A stretch of DNA of 64,000 bases, taken from assembly GCF_024730665.1 (NCBI RefSeq), contig NZ_CP084737.1, forward strand, positions 827,501-891,500, read 5' to 3'. Both the position numbers and the translations under genes were made by a program. This stretch comes from Coxiella-like endosymbiont (lineage in GTDB: Bacteria > Pseudomonadota > Gammaproteobacteria > Coxiellales > Coxiellaceae). Position 1 is the stretch's first letter. The number at the start of each line of letters is the position of its first letter. Under the pieces are notes generated by a model. That model saw nothing but the letters and a program-made list of their open reading frames with translations, did no database searches and was not told the DNA's origin. Shown piece after piece: positions 20,530 through 30,433 of this stretch.

Positions 20530-21651
20530 ACACATTTGGGTCGTCTTGTTTGGCTCCCCTTTGTCACCACATTTGTTCAGTGGATTGATGTTCATATAGA
20601 AGTAATTCCCTGATATTAGAACATTGCGTGATGCATATTTGAAAGTTGCCATTGCGGGTGTGCTGTGGAGAGCATAGCCGTGACCATAAATTGATCGCGC
20701 AATTTGGCGCTAAGCAAGTGTATTCCGATAATTCCTTGGGTCAAGCACAAAACTATTAATTCATATGGTACCTTGCGAGGATGTTCGTTCTATGAACATC
20801 GGGGCGCTCATTTGACAGGAATTTTCGTGCTGCTAAAACGGTGATTGAAAAGGGTATATGCTTCTCCAGGTACTGGCACAATTACCATGCAGGTGGCAGC
20901 ATTTCCTTTAACGCAAAAAACTTATACCAGAAAAATTAATGAAATATTACTCCCATTAAAAGTCGATTAAAGAATTCAGAAAAGATCAAATTCTTTGTAT
21001 TTAAATAAAATTTATTTAGCAATCGTGCCTGTGGGATTGTAGCCGATGCGCGTTTATTATAGAAAATTATTGCATTAGTTAACTCCATCGCATATGGCGA
21101 CGATTGCCAACTTTGCCCCAAGTATCTTTTAAAAATTCCGCTGGATAGGCTGTGGTGAGAATTAATCCTATTTTGAAATTTTCCGTCAGCAATATACTTC
21201 CATACAGTTTTCCACTTTATCTTTTAATTTCTAGTTCTTTATCTAGGGGTTGGTTTGGAAAATGATCAACATTTTTTAAGTAGCAGAAATTATTAATCAG
21301 AAAAAGTTTCCTTCTACTACCTTTGTGTTTGATTGATTTCTTCTTTTATGCACCTTGAGGAAATGCATTCTAATTCAAATATAGAGAAAACGCGAAATAA
21401 ATATGTTAACCAAGCATGACGCAAAAATTGTCTAAAGCGCTCATATTGTAAGCAACTACTCCCTGTTTAATGAAGATTGTACATTTTCGTCTGTAAAAAA
21501 CAAACCGAAAATAATTCCAATTAAAATTAGCAGTCGATAGAATATGAACTACTTTAATGCGGTATGAAATGCCAACAATTAATTGTTTAGTTTTTTTAAC
21601 GAAGAAAAAACATTTTCTTTAGTTGGTGCTTTTAAAGTGGATAAACTAGTT

Positions 21652-21685
21652 AGCCCCGTCTATTGCAATTCCATAGACGGGGGCT
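21652..21685. repeat. 12-bp GC-rich hairpin in the desert
   Basis: AGCCCCGTCTAT (21652-21663) pairs with ATAGACGGGGGCT (21673-21685), leaving one bulged G and a nine-base loop. It is followed by a further GC-rich stretch (to about 21705), unusual in this AT-rich region. It may be a relic terminator or a repeat element; only one copy was seen here. Confidence 0.6.
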
Positions 21686-22455
21686 GCTGCGCCCCACGCT
21701 GCTTTCCTCTCCATAAGCGCTGACAAGGATCTATTACGATAACTGTACTAACTGCAGTATTCGCCTTTACTACTTAAAATACACTAATCATTTCATTAAA
21801 ATTAAGAGGCTATCTCCCTGTCCATAAAGGCAATCCCCCATGTTTGATCGCACCGCAGCTCTAGGCCCGATAAGAAATCGGTTTTTGGGTACTAAATTTA
21901 TATTTCCTGTGATTGGTTTTGATAATGCTGATTTTGTCAAAGCATCTTACATAGTCTCAAATGGAATGTTTAGTAGGATCGGTGTTGTCGGTACGCGAAA
22001 GTTAAGGTGCTAGTTTTACTTTAACTACGAAGACAATCTGCATGGCAATTCAATGCGCTTATAATTATTTTTGCCTGTGGTTCATCTATTCAAACTTTTT
22101 CAGTGGGAGCATAAATTCGCTGATCATCTCAGCATGTTTCATTTCATTACAATTATAGGAGTTTAAAATCTTAGATTGCTTTTCTATAGATTCATGAACT
22201 GCCTGAAATACAGCCAGTGCACATAGTATCCATAGTATTTTAAACCCTTTATGACTCTACGTAATTAACATAATAATTATCATTTGTACCTACTACATAT
22301 GAATTATAAGATTTTAATCAAGAAAGTATGATACGCTAACAGAACGAAATGCCCGGGTTGGTGAATTGATACTACCTAGAATACAATTCTAAGTCTATTA
22401 AAAGATAACAGAATAATTAATTGTTCGGTGCTCCAGCATCAAAGGTGTTCTCTAT

Positions 22456-22626
22456 ATGCTGTACAAAAAATATATATGCTTGTTATGTGGTTTCATTTAT
22501 GATGAGGAAAAGGGCTGTCCTGAAGACGGGATTGCCCCTGGTACCCCTTGGGAAAAAGTACCAGAAGATTGGCTTTGCCCTGAGTGCGGTGCGATGAAAT
22601 CCGATTTCGAGATGCTTGAAATGTAA
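22456..22626 (+). CDS. rubA: Rubredoxin
   Basis: A complete 56-residue rubredoxin, a small cytosolic iron protein that passes single electrons. The two Cys pairs binding Fe(SCys)4 are [12 protein letters not shown] and [14 protein letters not shown] (CxxCG and CPxCG). Between them are the family's [17 protein letters not shown] segment and aromatic core. ATG 22456 has AAAGGTG upstream. It stands alone, intact, with about 3 kb of decayed DNA before it and 960 bp after. Retention in such a desert argues it is in use; the partner reductase is not in this window. Confidence 0.93.
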   Translation: MLYKKYICLLCGFIYDEEKGCPEDGIAPGTPWEKVPEDWLCPECGAMKSDFEMLEM

Positions 22627-23549
22627 TTGAGTATCAGATCTAAGTCATTTGTGTTTAATGTTATGAGAAGTAGTTTAGTCAATTAAAAGAACCCGAAGAG
22701 GAGAACTACAACTACAGTTAAAGCAGGTCTGCTTTCGCAAATTGCTCAAGTATCTCTCCAATGGAAATGATATGATGCGGACTTGGCATTAAGTTCTACC
22801 TGCAGAAAAAGTCTAAAAAATAATTAAGATGATGCAATGAAGACACTTTTTAATTGTAGATACCGCTGTAAGTAATCGTCCTATTTTTAGTAATTTTTAA
22901 TCTGAAAGACTCTTTTACATTTATCCGCATTATTAAGGTTGAAAGTTGACGCAAATAAATCAGATTTGAATTAATTAAAATAATAGGCATCCATTCTCTT
23001 TTTAGGATTTAAGAAGTAGTATCATTGTCCAGATTAATGAAACACAATGATCTCATTAAAACGGCGGCTGAATTATGTCAGTATTGCTTGTAGTTATGCT
23101 TAAATCCAATAAGTAACTTTCTATAAGCGAAACGGATATATGTAATAAATGCAATTTGATATTAATTTTACGTAGATCCTTATTCTTCTAAAAGAAGAGC
23201 CAATTAATACATGAAAAGGTCACTAAAATAATTTTATCCGGACTTTGAATAGATGAACCTCTTTAAAAGAGGTTCATCTAAATAGCGTTAATTATCATGA
23301 TGCAAAAAGAAAATTTGATTTAGGCTTTCTTACTGAAAGATGGATTTTTTAAGATATCATTAAGATTTGTCATTCTAAAAAAGGCTGAAAGGGCTTTTAT
23401 TTTTTCCTGCTATTTCTATCCAACGATCAGATGGGGATTCAAGCTTAATTGCAGGAATGTGACAGCAGCAGAGGTAATTTAAGATTGCATTTCATTTACG
23501 GATGAACCTTAAATAAGTCACATAGAGGATAGGTATTAAGAAATGGTGT
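22627..23549. other. Non-coding stretch between rubredoxin and erpA
   Basis: About 920 bp without a recognisable gene. It contains a perfect 31-nt palindrome at 23250-23280. No tRNA or protein-like frame seen. Confidence 0.5.
23250..23280. repeat. Perfect 15-bp palindrome with 1-nt centre
   Basis: TAGATGAACCTCTTT (23250-23264), A, then AAAGAGGTTCATCTA (23266-23280). Symmetric on both strands with no U-tract, so it could be a hairpin or a protein-binding operator. It lies 310 bp upstream of erpA. Confidence 0.7.
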
Positions 23550-23554
23550 TCCAA

Positions 23555-23583
23555 TTGACGTGGATATCTAATAGTTGTATAAT
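23555..23583 (+). promoter_or_regulatory. Near-consensus sigma70 promoter of erpA
   Basis: TTGACG (23555-23560), a 17-bp spacer and a perfect TATAAT (23578-23583). The expected start of transcription (about 6-8 bases downstream) coincides with the erpA ATG at 23590, which suggests a leaderless mRNA. Confidence 0.7.
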
Positions 23584-23589
23584 CCCCGC

Positions 23590-23993
23590 ATGGTCGGATT
23601 AGTTCAAAAAATAACTCCTCGGTCGGCTTTGGTTTTTACAAAAGCAGCAGCCCGAAAAGTGAAGGAGCTTATTGATGAGGAAAATAATCCTAAACTGAGC
23701 CTGCGTGTGTTTATTACGGGTGGAGGATGTTCTGGCTTTAAATATGGATTTACGTTTGAAGAATTCATTAATGCCGATGATCTTGTTATTGAGAAGCAAG
23801 TAGATAAAGAAAAAAGGATGGCGGCGGTGAGAGAGAAGTGAGTTTAGTCCGATTGTTAGTTGACCCGTTGAGCCTTCAGTACCTCCATGGTGCAGAAATT
23901 GATTATCGCGAAGATGTTAGCGGTGCCCAATTCGTTATTCGAAACCCGAATGCAAAGATAACTTGTGGGTGTGGTTCTTCCTTTTCTGCTTAG
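23590..23993 (+). pseudogene. erpA: Iron-sulfur insertion protein ErpA, frameshifted
   Basis: ErpA is an A-type carrier delivering Fe-S clusters to apoproteins such as IspG. The N-terminal frame gives [13 protein letters not shown] and [18 protein letters not shown] with the first ligand Cys. It continues to [10 protein letters not shown] and a premature stop. After A6 (23810-23815) the next frame reads [31 protein letters not shown] and [16 protein letters not shown] with the other two Cys. Seven A would join them into about 134 residues. A GGGERE-type insert before LVVDP is longer than in E. coli. I prefer ATG 23590 over TTG 23575, since the TTG lies inside the promoter. All ligands are preserved. 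Confidence 0.88.
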
Positions 23994-24325
23994 CTTTTTG
24001 TTTTTTTATAATGGGATGGTTTTAGCTGATCTTAGCTAATGGTAGAAACCACAGGCAAATAAGAAGACGAAATTAGTTATAAGAGCTAAATACCCATTAG
24101 AATCACTTGAAAAAACTGTCTTTAAATCTTTTATTAAATTTTAATTTATTGTAACCAATCTGAATACCCGAGGATATAAGTATTTTAATTCAATAAAGCA
24201 CAAGTTTTCTAAGAATTACCAAGATATAAAGCGTAGGGTCTTGTAGTTTTTTATTCATTTAAAAATTTTAAAAAGGATTGAAGTTGATAGTTGTAAGAGT
24301 TATTTTATTTTACTAAAGAAAAACT
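23994..24325. other. Convergent spacer between erpA and rsmJ
   Basis: About 330 bp of AT-rich DNA. Two T-runs directly follow the erpA stop (23994-24007), but I see no stable hairpin before them. No gene. Confidence 0.45.
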
Positions 24326-25006
24326 TTAAAAATAAACGTCAAACCGACTGCTTTTACCTGTATATACCGTATTGGGTATTAGACCATCAAGTGGTAGTGC
24401 TAGTCGGGGACGTTTAACCACAACGCGGTATTTAGCTTTTTTCAGTGAGAGATTTAATAATTTCATGGTGTCCTCGTCAGGACCTACAACATCTCGCAAT
24501 AGGCGCATTTCTTTTTTAACTAGAGTTGACTTCTTTCCTATGGGATACATCGGATCTAAGTATACAATATCAAAAGATTTTTCTAATGTAGAAGATAAGT
24601 AACGTTGAGCATCTGTTTCAATTAATTTTAATTTCAGAGCCCGAAACCATTCCGCTGCTTGTGCGCGTTTTAGCCCATCTTTTAATAAAGCAGCAATGAC
24701 AGGATGACGTTCGAGCATAGTGACATCACAGCCCAAGTTTGCCAACACAAAGGCATCTCTTCCTAAACCCGCTGTTAAATCTAAAACGGTCAGACTGGTA
24801 TGGGATTTTAATCCAACAGCCCGTGCAATGAGTTGACTGCGCCCACCGCCAAACAATCTCCGGTGTGCTAAAGTGCCTTTAAGAAAATCTACATAAATGG
24901 GACCGGGTGCTTTGATACCAGTTTGTTGTAATTCGAGACGAGATTTGGTAACGACTAATAAAACAGAACAATCATTGATATTCTTAGGTACTAATTTCAA
25001 CTTCAA
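24326..25006 (-). CDS. rsmJ: 16S rRNA (guanine-1516-N2)-methyltransferase
   Basis: A 226-residue SAM-dependent enzyme that methylates G1516 of 16S rRNA (formerly YhiQ). The signature YVDFLKGTLAHRRLFGGG precedes the SAM loop LDLTAGLGRDAFVLA. The catalytic-type motif is VYLDPMYP, and KSTLVKKEMRLLRDVVG and VVKRPRLALPL complete the family pattern. Length is slightly short of E. coli (250), mostly at the N-terminus. The frame is intact. It lies downstream of gshB on the same strand with about 240 bp between them. Confidence 0.93.
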   Translation of the reverse strand: MKLKLVPKNINDCSVLLVVTKSRLELQQTGIKAPGPIYVDFLKGTLAHRRLFGGGRSQLIARAVGLKSHTSLTVLDLTAGLGRDAFVLANLGCDVTMLERHPVIAALLKDGLKRAQAAEWFRALKLKLIETDAQRYLSSTLEKSFDIVYLDPMYPIGKKSTLVKKEMRLLRDVVGPDEDTMKLLNLSLKKAKYRVVVKRPRLALPLDGLIPNTVYTGKSSRFDVYF

Positions 25007-25243
25007 TTAAGGGTACACTCCTTCTTTTAAGGATTGAATATATATTAAATTATAAATTTCTAATGTATTTGAAGTATTTATTTATATGTCGAAACACCGA
25101 ATTCTTTCTGATGGCCAGCAACGCAGCATTGCGTCACCTTCTGCTTCCCTTTTTCCTTCTGATAAATGAAGAAAAAACAGACTCAAAATATATTTCTATC
25201 CGCTTGTACACACGTTTAAGGAAAATGTCAACGCTGGCAATGT

Positions 25244-26205
25244 TTAACGAGAAGCACCCCTCTCACTGTATTGAATTTCAAGGAACTCAATGAATTTCCC
25301 AGAAATATCAATATTAAATTGTGCCTCTAATTCTCGAACGCCGGTGGGACTTGTGACATTAATTTCTGTTAAGTAATCACCAATGACGTCAAGTCCAGCG
25401 AACCATAATCCTTTTTCACGCAGAGTTGGGCCGACTTTTTGCAAATCCAGCGATCGCGATCAGTGAGCTCTCGCCCCTCACCTCGTGCGCCTACCGCTAA
25501 ATTACCGCGAAAATCGCCGGTTGCAGGAATGCGTGCAAGCGCATAAGGAGCAGCGGGCTCACCATTGATCAAAATAATTCGCTTATCACCCTGTTTAATT
25601 TCAGGAATAAATTGTTGTGCCATAACTAGTCGATTTCCATGGGTTGTCATCATTTCAATAATCACGGGTATATTTGGATCATCGATAGATAAACGAAATA
25701 CAGATTGGCCAGCCATCGCATACAGAGGTTTTATTACAATTTGTTTTAATTCATGGGCAAACTCTATTAATAAACCTCTATTTGAGGTTACTAATGTTTT
25801 GGGTGTGCAGTGAGGAAACCAGCTAGTAAATAATTTTTCATTTGCATCCCGTAAGCTCCTTGGTTTATTCACGACGAATAAACCATCTTTCTCAGAAAGC
25901 TCAAGCAAATGCGTCAAATAAAGATAGTTCGTATTAAATGGTGGATCCTTCCGGATGAGCAAAATATCCAGCTCATTTAATGATTTTGTTTTACGTTCAC
26001 TGAGGGCAAACCAATGAGAAGTGTTATCTTGTACATGAATTTGAGAAAAAAAACCAAAAACTTCTCCATTTTTTAAAAAGATATCGGTAGGCTCTAAGTA
26101 ATAAAGTTTATGTTGCCGTGCCTGCAATGTTAAAAGAAAAGCAAAACTCGTATCATGCCTAACATGAATAGTATGAATAGGATCCATTAATATGCCCACA
26201 TTCAT
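25244..26205 (-). pseudogene. gshB: Glutathione synthetase, frameshifted
   Basis: GshB joins gamma-glutamylcysteine and glycine with ATP (ATP-grasp fold). The first frame, from ATG 26205, gives GILMDPIHTI, LIRKDPPFNTNYLYLTHLLE, VVNKPRSLRDANEKLF, VIKPLYAMAGQSVFR and NGEPAAPYALARIP up to RDRWICKK. After T5 on the plus strand (25436-25440) it continues [40 protein letters not shown]. One extra base restores about 320 residues, the normal length. Its start overlaps the gshA stop (ATGA), so the pair is coupled. No catalytic residue appears lost. Confidence 0.92.
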
Positions 26206-27493
26206 TTGGCGTTCTTTTTAAATAAGGCTAATTCACGTGCAGCTGCCAAAGTGGCCAGACGAGCGATAACACCATAAGTGTAAAATCGATTCATTGAATG
26301 ATTAATATATGAAGAAGTATTACAAGTGCAGTCAAAAGACATTGGGATAAAATCCATGCCAGGAGCATTTAAATTTTCATTGGGACCCCGGTTTTTATGA
26401 ATGCGGTAAAATCCGCCGATCACGTGTCGGCCAAACAAATAAACAACAGGTTCAGCAACAGCATTTTCTTTTCCGACAGTTTCAAACGTATAAATACCTT
26501 CTTGTACGATTGCTTTTGTCATAGGAACGCCACCTTTTAAAGTAGACATGCGTGTGCGCTGTTTGCGATTAAGGTGTCGTAATTCATCAGAATCCTGGAT
26601 CATCATGACTGCCATACCATATGTGCCTGCATCTGCTTTAATAGCTAAAAAGGCTGTTCAGCAATGTGATATTGAGCATATTTCTTTTTAACTGCTCGTA
26701 ACACACCATCAGACCGATTTACCAAACATTCTTCTCCTTCTTTCTTAAGAAAATTCACTTCGGAACATTGATCGAAAAATGGATTAATCAGCCAATGATC
26801 GATATCTAGGATGGTGGAAAATTCTTTTGAAACGCGGGTATAAGCATGAAAGTGTGAGGATTTTAAACGATTTGACCAGCCAAGTTGAGGGGCAGGTGTA
26901 ATCTGCTGATTAACGTCTTTAAAAATTTCTGGGACTTTCCCTGATAGATCATTATTTAATATGATGCAACGTGGGAAGAAATCTTTAACTCCAATCTGAT
27001 TACCTTTCCGCTCTAGTGGTTCGATTTGTAATTTTAGGCCTGATGGTAATTCATAAATTTGTGGTTCAGTCAATGATTCATCCAGCGAACCTATACGGAC
27101 TTCAAACCCAGCGCCTTTAAGAATTTCTACCAACCTCGCTACGCTTTCAAAATAATGAATATTCCGAGAATGACTCTCTGGAATCAATAGAAGTCGTGTG
27201 ACACCAGAGCAAATCTCCGCTATAGTGGGTTGCACGGCTTGAATGTAAAGGGGCAAGTAATCGGGATTGAGGTTGTTAAAGCCAGCGGGAAAGAGATTAG
27301 TATCAACAGGTGCTAATTTAAAGCCAGAATTACGCAAATCGACGGATGTATAGAAAGGTGGTGTTATTTTGAGCCATTGTTCGCGAAACCATGTTTCAAT
27401 AAAAACTTGATTTTTAAAAAATAATTTTTCCAATCGACGAAATGGTTCGTCGAAAGCGGTGGCAAAATGTAGAGTGCTAGAATTGTGAAGCAT
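26202..27493 (-). pseudogene. gshA: Glutamate-cysteine ligase (GshA, PF08886-type), frameshifted
   Basis: First enzyme of glutathione synthesis. The sequence is not the E. coli type but the other proteobacterial type described first in Acidithiobacillus. Motifs are PFYTSVDLRNSGFKLAPVDT, NLFPAGFNNL, LLLIPESHSRN and SDGVLRAVKKKYAQYHIAEQ. The first frame ends AEQPF; after A5 on the plus strand (26647-26651) it resumes LAIKADAGTYGMAVMMIQD and runs to GFYRIHKNRGPNENLNAPG and the end. One extra base gives about 430 residues, normal for the family. The K-x-D-x-G-T-Y-G active-site-like segment spans the break itself. Confidence 0.9.
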
Positions 27494-27514
27494 ATAGTTA
27501 TTTCCTAGGAGTTG

Positions 27515-28350
27515 ATGTTAACACACTTTATGATGCGGGCAATGAACTGGACAGGTAAAATCATCTGCATGATCTTAGGCTTCTTTCTAGTAGGCAACTT
27601 TGGCCTTATCATAGGTTTTTTTATTGGTCATCTCGTTTTTGATCAAGACTGGTTTCGAAAATGGTTACACTCATCAACACACTCTTACCGTCAAAGAGTA
27701 CAAGAAGTGTTTTTCAATACTACCTTTCGTGTGATGGGATTTTTGGCAAAATCCGATGGTCGGGTCTCCGAAAATGAAATTTACCAGGCGCGCCAAGTAA
27801 TGCAAAAAATGAGCCTAAACAACAACATGAAACGCGAAGCCATTCTCCTATTTACTGAGGGAAAACGATCGGATTTTAACCTTGATATGGTAATAAGTCA
27901 ATTAAGACATGCTTGTGTTTTTCAACCAGCTTTATTGCGTATATTTTTAGAAATCCAGATTCAAGTGACTTATGCGGACGCTAAAACGATCAATGAGAGA
28001 AAACGGTGCATCTTGCAATATATTAGTCAACAACTAGGTATAGCTGGATTTCATTTTGAGCAATTTGAGTGGCGTTATCGCACGAAGCAAAATAATCAAA
28101 ATTATCAGAAATACAATACGCGCGTAGACCCTGATTCTCAGTTATTAGAAGCATATGATGTATTGAGTGTTGCCGGTACTGCAAGTATGCTAGAGATCAA
28201 AAAGCCTATCGTCGCTTGCTGAATCAACATCACCCTGATAAATTGATGGCAAAAGATTTACCACCAGAAATGATTAAAGCAGCAACTCAAAAAACACAGC
28301 AAATAAAGAATGCATATGAAAAAATTCGGAAAGCTCGAAGAGTGTCTTAG
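27515..28350 (+). pseudogene. djlA: Membrane-anchored DnaJ-like co-chaperone DjlA, frameshifted
   Basis: DjlA is a type III inner-membrane protein that stimulates DnaK. Residues 10-40 form one membrane segment (ICMILGFFLVGNFGLIIGFF). A TerB-like helical domain follows (FRVMGFLAKSDGRVSENEIY). The J domain begins EAYDVLSVAGTASMLEIKK and then changes frame after A5 (28199-28203) to AYRRLLNQHHPDKLMAKDL with the HPD triad, ending KNAYEKIRKARR. Six A would restore one frame. ATG 27515 follows TAGGAG, while the TTG just before is unlikely. Diverges from gshA with about 20 bp between starts. Confidence 0.9.
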
Positions 28351-28403
28351 AAGAATCTTCGTTTATTCCTGATGAGAATGACGAAGGAAGGAGAATAGTA
28401 ATT

Positions 28404-29072
28404 ATGCAGAAATTTATTTCCGCTTCAATTTTGTCTGCCGATTTTTCTCGATTAGGAGAAGAAGCAAAACAAATTATTGATGCCGGCGTTGATTATATTC
28501 ATTGCGATGTTATGGACCATCATTTCGTTCCTAATTTAAGTTTTGGTGCAGTTGTTTGTAAGGCTCTTCGTCATGTAAAAATCACGGAGCCTATTGATGT
28601 ACATTTAATGGTGGATAATCCTGAGGTTTATATCAAGCCTTTCCGCGAGGCCGGGGCAAGTTTAATTACTTTTCATCCTGAAACAGTAAAAAATGTGGAA
28701 GAGGTAATAGAGCTGATCCATCAAGCCGGTATGCAAAGCGGATTAGCGTTTAACCCAGATAAATCTATATCATTGCCATTATCTATTTTGAAGCAAGTGA
28801 ATTTAGTTTTATTGATGTCCGTTAGTCCTGGATTTGCAGGGCAATCTTTTATTTTAAATAGCTTACAAAGAATTGAATCAACGAGGAAACTATTAGATAA
28901 AGTCCATAGTAAAGCAATGCTTGGAGTTGACGGAGGGATTGAAGCTGATAATATCAAAAAAGTTTCTCGTATGGGGGCAGATTTTTTTGTGGTTGGTTCA
29001 GGGTTGTTTCACGCATCGGATTACAAAGAAGAAGTTAAAACTCTCCGTCAGAGATTGGATTTAAATGATTAA
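28404..29072 (+). CDS. rpe: Ribulose-phosphate 3-epimerase
   Basis: A 222-residue TIM-barrel enzyme interconverting ribulose-5-P and xylulose-5-P. ISASILSADFSRLGEE, IHCDVMDHHFVPNLSFG (metal His/Asp), PIDVHLMVDNPE, LLMSVSPGFAGQSF and GVDGGIEADNI with the second catalytic Asp are all present. E. coli has VNPGFGGQ where this protein has VSPGFAGQ. RBS GAAGGAGAA precedes the ATG. It stands between djlA and pabA, all on the plus strand, with 160 bp to pabA. Confidence 0.96.
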   Translation: MQKFISASILSADFSRLGEEAKQIIDAGVDYIHCDVMDHHFVPNLSFGAVVCKALRHVKITEPIDVHLMVDNPEVYIKPFREAGASLITFHPETVKNVEEVIELIHQAGMQSGLAFNPDKSISLPLSILKQVNLVLLMSVSPGFAGQSFILNSLQRIESTRKLLDKVHSKAMLGVDGGIEADNIKKVSRMGADFFVVGSGLFHASDYKEEVKTLRQRLDLND

Positions 29073-29234
29073 GAAGGGGAGCTGTACGACCACTACACTT
29101 TTTGCCCTCAGGGGAAGAACTAGGGAGGTAATATCGAAAGTAGAAGAACTATGTATGGCACAGTGTGAAAAGAGGGCGGCAATTAAGTAAGTTGGAAACC
29201 AAAAGCGTGGTGTTGTTGTTATACGGCTAGTTAG

Positions 29235-29824
29235 ATGCTATTAGTAATCGATAATTATGATTCTTTTACCTATAATCTGGTTCAGTATTTTGAAGAGCTA
29301 GGCCTGTCCGTTACTGTTTATTTTAACGATAAAATTTCGATTGCAGATATCCAGACATTAAATCCAAAAAAATTGTTATCTCTCCAGGTCCAGGGCGTCC
29401 AGAAGAATCAGGAGTGACAATCCAAGTTATTAAAACATTTTGCGGAAAAATCCCTTTATTAGGAGTGTGTTTAGGTCATCAAGCAATTGCTCAAGCATTT
29501 GGTGCTAAAATCGTTCTTGCAAAAAGAATTATGCATGGAAAAACATCGCCGATTTATCACAACGGAAAAGGCGTCTTCCGCCATCTAAAGAATCCATTTA
29601 AAGCTACGCGCTATCATTCTTTGGTAATTGATCCTCAATCACTTCCTTCTATATTTGAAATCACCGCATGGACGGAGAATGAAATCATGGGTATTCGTCA
29701 TAAGGACTATTTATTAGAAGGTATTCAATTTCATCCGGAATCTGTGTTGACAGAAAAAGGACATCAACTTTTGAAAAATTTTTTAAATCCAATAAGCAAG
29801 TGTAGTCATCACTTTCGCATGTAG
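29235..29824 (+). pseudogene. pabA: Glutamine amidotransferase PabA/TrpG, frameshifted
   Basis: The glutaminase subunit that supplies ammonia to aminodeoxychorismate synthase (folate) or anthranilate synthase (tryptophan); sequence alone does not separate the two uses. The first frame gives [20 protein letters not shown] up to LNPKK. After A7 (29366-29372) the protein resumes as [20 protein letters not shown]. The nucleophile segment [16 protein letters not shown] and the His-Glu pair in [11 protein letters not shown] are intact. Eight A would restore about 196 residues. Its 3' end overlaps coq7 by 42 bp on the opposite strand, so neither can be extended there. Confidence 0.9.
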
Positions 29825-30433
29825 AGCCATTAATTTTTTTACTGGATAAGGTAATTTTTTTGTGCCGGCAGATTTTGCTTTGTGCCCGTGTTCTATCTCA
29901 TCTTTTTGCATTTGCTCTAGGATTTTTCGGCTTTTTATGTCGGTCAATGGAAGTTTATGTAAATGACCAGCTAGATGTACTTCTACTTGTTTTTCTGTTT
30001 CTTCAACAAAACTCAAGCTCAAGCTATCTCCGGACAATCCTGTCAGTAAGCCGATTAAAAAAGCGCTTGTATACCAGAAAATATTTAAATAACTGACATG
30101 TCCACCCAATTCATACACGCGCTCCTGGCACCAGGCTAAATGATCGGTTTCTTGTTCTGCCGCCGTTTCCAATATCGCTCGCACAGCTGGTTTTTCCGAT
30201 AGAATCATTTGTCCTCGATAAAGAGCCTGAGCACAGACTTCTCCGCTGTGATTAACACGCATAAAACTCACGCTTTGCTTTTTCTCGACAGGTGTTAAAG
30301 GGAGCTGCTTATCCGACTCCTTTGCCGGATTTTTTCGCTTGGCTATTGGTTTGCCAAAACATATCTCCAGAAAAACATGGCATTGTGAAATAGTTTTATC
30401 AACGACCGAGTAATGGCGTATTCTGTTACTCAT
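29783..30433 (-). CDS. coq7: 3-demethoxyubiquinol 3-hydroxylase Coq7
   Basis: A 216-residue diiron monooxygenase of ubiquinone synthesis (Coq7/UbiF-equivalent family). Two four-helix repeats carry the iron ligands: [34 protein letters not shown] with Exx[14 protein letters not shown], and [10 protein letters not shown] with the second ExxH. A hydrophobic stretch near residues 117-135 ([15 protein letters not shown]) is typical of membrane association. The frame is intact. It is the only ubiquinone gene in this window. Confidence 0.94.
   Translation of the reverse strand: MSNRIRHYSVVDKTISQCHVFLEICFGKPIAKRKNPAKESDKQLPLTPVEKKQSVSFMRVNHSGEVCAQALYRGQMILSEKPAVRAILETAAEQETDHLAWCQERVYELGGHVSYLNIFWYTSAFLIGLLTGLSGDSLSLSFVEETEKQVEVHLAGHLHKLPLTDIKSRKILEQMQKDEIEHGHKAKSAGTKKLPYPVKKLMALHAKVMTTLAYWI

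Larger units (their letters stand above)
19395..22455. other. 3-kb gene desert
   Basis: The region upstream of aroK, where many gammaproteobacteria carry pilQ. I could find no pil gene. It contains a possible coding relic (19618-20010), hairpins at 20495-20529 and 21652-21685, and short unassigned frames such as HDHKLIAQFGAKQVYSDN near 20690-20740. A strong AGGAGG sequence at 20361-20366 leads into an immediately broken frame. Confidence 0.5.

Noticed and set aside
20350-20600. A gene starting after the strong AGGAGG at 20361
   Set aside because: Every frame after it meets stops within a few codons and the translated pieces match no family I know.
15431-23589. Possible mobile element or phage remnant in the desert
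   Set aside because: No transposase, integrase, direct target repeats or terminal inverted repeats found; the hairpins are single-copy in this window.
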